A stretch of 64,000 bases of DNA from Bacteroidales bacterium (GTDB lineage: Bacteria; Bacteroidota; Bacteroidia; Bacteroidales; UBA932). The first letter of the stretch is position 1. Each line of letters opens with the position of its first letter. Shown here piece by piece: positions 60,357-64,000 of this stretch. The notes beneath the pieces were generated by a model. The model was given only the letters and a program-made list of their open reading frames with translations. It was not told where the DNA came from and made no database searches. The stretch covers positions 1 through 64,000 of the forward strand of contig JAFUFS010000006.1 of assembly GCA_017469745.1 (NCBI GenBank), in the 5' to 3' direction. A program made the translations under genes and the position numbers.

Positions 60357-61084
60357 CCGATAATTCCGTTTGCCTGGAGGAAGGCGTTGACTGCCGTTGC
60401 CAGGAAGAGGCAGACGATCAGGCTGGCGACGATGACGCCGATGACCTTGAGCCTCTTGAACCAGATCTGGCTGTTCCAACCCACGGTCTGGAACATGCTC
60501 CAGAAGCCATGGCAGAGGTGGAACCAGATGGCCACAAACCAAATGATGTAGAGGAGAAGCATCCACCACTTGCCGAAGGTTGCTTCAAGCAGGAGGTAAG
60601 GATTGTTCTCGAAATTACCTATTCCGAACATCTCCGGAAGCTGCATCTTGGCCCAGAAATGGGAAAGATGGAAGAGGAGGATGCCGAGGATCACGATACC
60701 AAGGACGAACATGTTCTTGGCAGCCCAAGAATCAGCAGCAGCCACGCTCTGAGCCTCGTAACGCTTGACACCACCGCGAGCCTTGATGTTCCTGTAGGTG
60801 ATCACGCAACCGTAGATGATGTGTACGAACACGCCAAGAGCAAGGATGGGGACCATGATGTCAATGAAAGAAGTTGACATGAAGTCGCAACCAAGCTTGA
60901 AAAGGCCATCGCCGGCTGAGAAGAGCTTGTCATCAGCAGCCACGGAGCCGAATTTGCCCGTGAATGAATCAATGACAGAGAAAAAATTTATAGTCCCGTG
61001 AAGGAGCAGGAAAACAATGAGGAAGGCTCCACTGATTGCCTGGATGAACTTCCTGCCGATCGAATAATGAAACGCGTTTGGCAT
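60353..61084 (-). CDS. sdhC: Succinate dehydrogenase / fumarate reductase cytochrome b subunit
   Basis: 243-aa membrane anchor with five or so helices that holds haem and quinone for the complex II enzyme. Evidence: SIGRKFIQAISGAFLIVFLLLHG, VHIIYGCVITYRNIKARGG and FHLCHGFWSMFQTVGWN, with the His residues expected to bind haem. The catalytic subunits (A and B) do not follow; the next gene is the Trp-regulated trpB. This is typical of the Bacteroidetes fumarate reductase type by sequence. Confidence 0.92.
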   Translation of the reverse strand: MPNAFHYSIGRKFIQAISGAFLIVFLLLHGTINFFSVIDSFTGKFGSVAADDKLFSAGDGLFKLGCDFMSTSFIDIMVPILALGVFVHIIYGCVITYRNIKARGGVKRYEAQSVAAADSWAAKNMFVLGIVILGILLFHLSHFWAKMQLPEMFGIGNFENNPYLLLEATFGKWWMLLLYIIWFVAIWFHLCHGFWSMFQTVGWNSQIWFKRLKVIGVIVASLIVCLFLATAVNAFLQANGIIG

Positions 61085-61105
61085 TATCGTCAGTATTTGT
61101 GGTAG

Positions 61106-61179
61106 TAGCGGGGGTGGGGCATGATCCCACGACCTCCGGATTATGAATCCGACGCTCTAGCCAGCTGAGCTACCCCGCC
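61106..61179 (-). tRNA. tRNA-Met(CAT), elongator type
   Basis: Acceptor GGCGGGG pairs with CCCCGCT (G-T at the end), D-arm GCTCAGCTGGCTAGAGC, anticodon stem CGGAT/ATCCG with CAT in the loop. The T-arm is GTGGG-ATCATGC-CCCAC, so the usual TTC of the T-loop is missing. A tRNA-Ile2 (lysidine) is a less likely alternative. Confidence 0.9.
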
Positions 61180-61231
61180 ATAATTTATTAAAAAACACGG
61201 AACGCTTGATGGCAAACGCCCGTGCCTAAAG

Positions 61232-61302
61232 TTGAGATAGAAGGATTCGAACCCTCACTGACAGAGCCAGAATCTGTAGTGCTACCATTACACCATATCT
61301 CA
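61232..61302 (-). tRNA. tRNA-Gln(CTG)
   Basis: 71-nt cloverleaf: acceptor TGAGATA / TATCTCA, anticodon stem ACAGA/TCTGT with loop TTCTGGC (anticodon CTG), T-arm GAGGG-TTCGAAT-CCTTC. It lies 52 bp upstream of tRNA-Met on the same strand. Confidence 0.92.
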
Positions 61303-61338
61303 ATGATTCCCTCACACATCAGATGTGGTTTGGGATTG

Positions 61339-61346
61339 CAAAAATA
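61339..61346 (-). promoter_or_regulatory. Bacteroidetes -7 box for the tRNA pair
   Basis: On the - strand TATTTTTG fits TAnnTTTG and ends 37 bp before tRNA-Gln. Confidence 0.5.
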
Positions 61347-61393
61347 GAGATTTATCCTGAATCCGCAAAATTAATTCGAATTTTTATGGTCTT

Positions 61394-61888
61394 TTAGTCC
61401 TCTTTCCCCATGAGCAGTACGGTTGCCCATACCTCGCAGCCCTCGCCACGGCCGACAAAACCAAGACGCTCGGTAGTGGTGGCCTTGACACTGACCTGAC
61501 CTTTGTCAATTCCCATTATCCCTGCCAGGGTCTCGCGCATCTGATCTATGTAAGGCCTCAACTTGGGTTCCTGCAGGGCTATGGTGATGTCGACGTTCAC
61601 GATATCATATTCAAGCATCGAAACCACTTCCGCGAGCAGTTTCTTGCTGTCTATGCCTTTGAATTTAGGGTCGCTGTCGGGAAAGTGAAGGCCGATGTCC
61701 CCGAGCGCAGCCGCCCCGAGAAGGGCATCGCAAAGGGCATGGATGGCCACATCTCCGTCCGAATGGGCGACGAAACCTTTCTCTGAAGGGATCCTGACCC
61801 CGCAGAGCCACATCGGAAGGCCCTCCTTCAAGGCATGAACATCATAACCATTGCCCACCCTGGGACTTTTTGAATACAACCAACTCAT
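61394..61888 (-). CDS. ispF: 2-C-methyl-D-erythritol 2,4-cyclodiphosphate synthase
   Basis: Fifth step of the MEP pathway: cyclises CDP-ME-2-phosphate to MEcPP. 164 aa, normal length. Metal ligands lie in GNGYDVHAL (Asp 16, His 18) and FVAHSDGDVAIHALCDALLG; substrate contacts are in LHFPDSDPKFKGIDS and ATTTERLGFVGRGEG. It functions one step after the IspE encoded at 52716. Confidence 0.96.
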   Translation of the reverse strand: MSWLYSKSPRVGNGYDVHALKEGLPMWLCGVRIPSEKGFVAHSDGDVAIHALCDALLGAAALGDIGLHFPDSDPKFKGIDSKKLLAEVVSMLEYDIVNVDITIALQEPKLRPYIDQMRETLAGIMGIDKGQVSVKATTTERLGFVGRGEGCEVWATVLLMGKED

Positions 61889-61932
61889 AATGAAATAACG
61901 TCTGTTCTGACAAAATTAAGAAAACAAATCGG

Positions 61933-61940
61933 TATATTTG
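61933..61940 (+). promoter_or_regulatory. Bacteroidetes -7 box of the symporter gene
   Basis: TATATTTG is a perfect match, ending 4 bp before the first ATG at 61945. The transcript would be leaderless if that ATG is used; the in-frame ATG at 61954 would give a leader of a few bases. Confidence 0.55.
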
Positions 61941-61944
61941 TGTT

Positions 61945-63153
61945 ATGAAAGTCATGAAAAGCTACATCCAGACTCTCATACTACTGCTTGGAGTTGCGAT
62001 CGGAGCCATCTGCGGGGCGATCTTCGGCCCGGCGGCATCCTTCGTCAAGCCGATCGGAGAAATCTTCCTCAACCTGATGTTCGTACTCGTCGTGCCCATT
62101 GTCTTTTTCTGTGTGGCCAACGCAGTGTGCAGGCTGACCGTTGAGAAGAAGGTCTGGAAAGTCCTCGGCTGGTCGGTGGCCGTGTTCCTGGTAACCTCTA
62201 TAGTGGCCGGGGTCCTGACCTGGCTTCTCTGCGAGTTCTGGAATCCTCTTGGAGCTTTCGCGACCAGGATCCCTCCGGAAAGGTCGGAAGAGGCAGTGAT
62301 TCCCCTCTCGGGTAGCACCTTCCTTGAGACGATCAGGAATATGTTCACAGTCAGCGACTTCAGCCATATCCTAAGCAAGGAAAGCCTGCTTCCGCTGTTC
62401 GTATTCTCCGCCCTGTTCGGCGCCGCCGTACCTCTCTGCGGAGAAAAGGGGAAACCGATGGAGCATTTCCTCTCCAGCGGAATGGCCGTGGTGATGCAGG
62501 CCCTCAAAGCCCTAATGTATGTCGCTCCCCTGTGCCTTGGCTGCTACTTCGCCGACATGATCGGGAACCTCGGCGGACAGATCGTCGGAAGCTACATCAA
62601 CAGCCTCCTGCTCTACCTCGTCATGGCCGCCTTGCTCTTCTTCGTAGTGAATTCGATCTATGTCATCAGTGCTGGAGGGAAAGGCTTGCTCGCCGGTTTC
62701 TGGAAGAATATGGCAGGACCGTCACTTATGGCGGTTTCGACATGTTCCAGTGCCGCGACCATCCCTGCAGGCATAGAGGCCACAAAGAAGATGGGAGTCG
62801 ACGGCTCGGTCTCAGAGGCGGTCATCCCTCTGGGAATCAACCTCCACAAGGACGGCTCAGTGGTCTCCGGAGTCCTGAAGACGATCTTCGCCGTTTCCTT
62901 CTACGGACTGAGCGGTTACGGATGCATTGACATCGTAGGAATAGCCATACTTACCAGCCTCGTAATCGGGGCGATTCCTGTCGGAGGAATGACAGGAGAA
63001 ATATTGATTTGTACCATCCTGGGAGTTGATCCCGAGTTTGCCGCCACGCTGCTTGTCATAGGCACGTTGGTCGACATCCCCGCGACCCTCCTCAACACGT
63101 CGGACAACCTTGTGAGCGCGATCTGGGTGGACAAACTCTGCAAGAATATATGA
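61945..63153 (+). CDS. Dicarboxylate/amino acid:cation symporter (DAACS family)
   Basis: 402-aa inner-membrane transporter of the GltP/DctA/SstT fold with eight helices and two re-entrant loops. Evidence: FLNLMFVLVVPIVFFCVANA, a SCSSAATIPAGIEATKKMG-like loop (here STCSSAATIP), VIPLGINLHKDGSVVSGV and the C-terminal DIPATLLNTSDNLVSAIW. The substrate is probably an acidic amino acid, a dicarboxylate or Ser/Thr. Its stop overlaps the start of metX (ATGA). Confidence 0.93.
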   Translation: MKVMKSYIQTLILLLGVAIGAICGAIFGPAASFVKPIGEIFLNLMFVLVVPIVFFCVANAVCRLTVEKKVWKVLGWSVAVFLVTSIVAGVLTWLLCEFWNPLGAFATRIPPERSEEAVIPLSGSTFLETIRNMFTVSDFSHILSKESLLPLFVFSALFGAAVPLCGEKGKPMEHFLSSGMAVVMQALKALMYVAPLCLGCYFADMIGNLGGQIVGSYINSLLLYLVMAALLFFVVNSIYVISAGGKGLLAGFWKNMAGPSLMAVSTCSSAATIPAGIEATKKMGVDGSVSEAVIPLGINLHKDGSVVSGVLKTIFAVSFYGLSGYGCIDIVGIAILTSLVIGAIPVGGMTGEILICTILGVDPEFAATLLVIGTLVDIPATLLNTSDNLVSAIWVDKLCKNI

Positions 63154-64000
63154 TCAGACACATCTACAGACATTCAGGATCCTTCTCCTTCGAGGCCGGA
63201 GGAAGCATTGACAATCTCGAAGTAGTTTACCATACATCGCCCTGGGAATATGTCCCCGGCAAGAAAGTAATCTGGCTCTGCCACGCACTGACGGCATCCT
63301 CCGATGCGGAAGGAGAATGGTGGCCCGCCCTCGTCGGGCCCGGAAAGGTCCTGGACACAGACAAGTATTTCGTGATCTGTGCCAATGTCCTTGGTTCAGC
63401 GTGCGGCTCTTCGGGCCCGGCATCAATTAATCCAAAGACAGGGAAACCATATTACTTTGATTTTCCCAAGGTCACTGTCCATGACACGGTCTGCGCTTTC
63501 GATTTGCTGAGGGAGCACCTTGGAATCAGCAAGATAGACATGATCGTGAGCACCTCGATGGGAGGGTTCATGACCTTCGACTGGCTGGCCTGGAAACCGG
63601 AGATATTCACCGGGAAAGTGTTCTTCATCGCCACCGGAGCCAGGGTCACCCCTTGGCTGACCGGCTTCAATTCAGCGATGAAGATGGCCCTCTATGCCGA
63701 CCCAACTTTCAAGGAGCACAAGAGCCTCAAGGGTGGAATGGACGGCTTGAAAGCAGCCCGTACCATCGCCCTGCTGACATATCGCTGTGAAGAGGGTCTT
63801 TTCAAACAGGTCGAGGATTCTCCGGACGTAATGTTCGCAGACAAGGCAGGATCGTACTACCGCCACCAGAGCTCCAAGTTCGTGAAGGACTGGGACGCCT
63901 ATTCCTACCTCTATGTCTGCGACGAGGTGGATAGCAATAACGTGGGCCGTGACCGCGGCGGAGTGGAAAAGGTCCTGAACGGGATCAAGGCAGACTGCAC
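63150..64000 (+). CDS. metX: Homoserine O-acetyltransferase (partial at window end)
   Basis: Alpha/beta hydrolase-fold acyltransferase at the entry of methionine synthesis; only the first 283 codons are in the window and the frame is still open at 64000. Evidence: GSIDNLEVVYHTSPW, the oxyanion region CHALTASSDAEG, GPASINPKTGKPYYFDFPKV, and the nucleophile elbow STSMGGFMTFDW (Ser near 136). The GSACGSSGP stretch is shorter than the common GGCxGTTGP. It overlaps the symporter stop by 4 bp. Confidence 0.9.
   Translation, partial: MIRHIYRHSGSFSFEAGGSIDNLEVVYHTSPWEYVPGKKVIWLCHALTASSDAEGEWWPALVGPGKVLDTDKYFVICANVLGSACGSSGPASINPKTGKPYYFDFPKVTVHDTVCAFDLLREHLGISKIDMIVSTSMGGFMTFDWLAWKPEIFTGKVFFIATGARVTPWLTGFNSAMKMALYADPTFKEHKSLKGGMDGLKAARTIALLTYRCEEGLFKQVEDSPDVMFADKAGSYYRHQSSKFVKDWDAYSYLYVCDEVDSNNVGRDRGGVEKVLNGIKADC

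Overview
The window looks like a chromosomal segment of a Bacteroidales-type bacterium. The evidence is a SusC/SusD pair, lipoprotein signals with a lipobox Cys, Bacteroidetes -7 promoter boxes (TAnnTTTG), almost no Shine-Dalgarno signals, many Bacteroidetes-restricted families, and a moderately GC-rich coding style. Species cannot be told from the sequence alone.

Region 1 (about 1-31.2 kb) is a polysaccharide utilization locus. On the + strand it carries SusC, SusD, two copies of a two-gene module (DUF6057-like protein plus a lipoprotein beta-propeller with a CXXCH haem motif), then GH28, GH31, GH3, GH95, GH43 and a small secreted propeller-like protein. Facing it on the - strand is a tightly overlapping operon: flippase-like membrane protein, GH106, GH28, a half-length GH28-like protein, GH78. 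Two rhamnosidase families, GH28, GH95 and GH43 together point to a rhamnogalacturonan-type pectin; this is inference. A broken regulator remnant lies between the two DUF6057/propeller modules.

Region 2 (31.2-36.7 kb) has a PfkB kinase, a small DUF6913-like protein, a DUF368 polyprenyl-phosphate translocase, a divergent AraC regulator / TonB receptor pair with twin operator-like repeats, and tRNA-Arg. Region 3 (36.7-41 kb) is a repeat-bearing gap followed by a TlpA-like thioredoxin lipoprotein, an unknown secreted protein and two small outer-membrane beta-barrel proteins. Region 4 (41-45.8 kb) has a ProX-like deacylase, an alpha/beta hydrolase lipoprotein, a Ser-type sulfatase and a GH84 hexosaminidase. 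Region 5 (45.8-64 kb) is mostly housekeeping: PPC/DUF296 protein, aroB, an aroD-aroA fusion, a third DUF6057/propeller pair, ispE, sufD-sufC-pnuC-sufB, aroC, trpB with a complete Trp attenuator, sdhC, two tRNAs, ispF, a DAACS symporter and the start of metX.

The most unusual signal is a set of short repeats lying in frame inside protein-coding genes (ispE twice, aroC, the aroD-aroA fusion, GH3 twice, GH31, GH106 twice). In two of the families (A and C) each copy has a shared core enclosed by about 20-27 bp inverted arms. The two arms of a copy match each other, but arms differ between copies. This looks like elements whose insertion leaves an inverted copy of the local target. Other notable signals are the three-copy DUF6057/CXXCH-propeller module, a tandem-Trp leader peptide controlling trpB, and a strong frame-independent excess of GAATAT/ATATTC.
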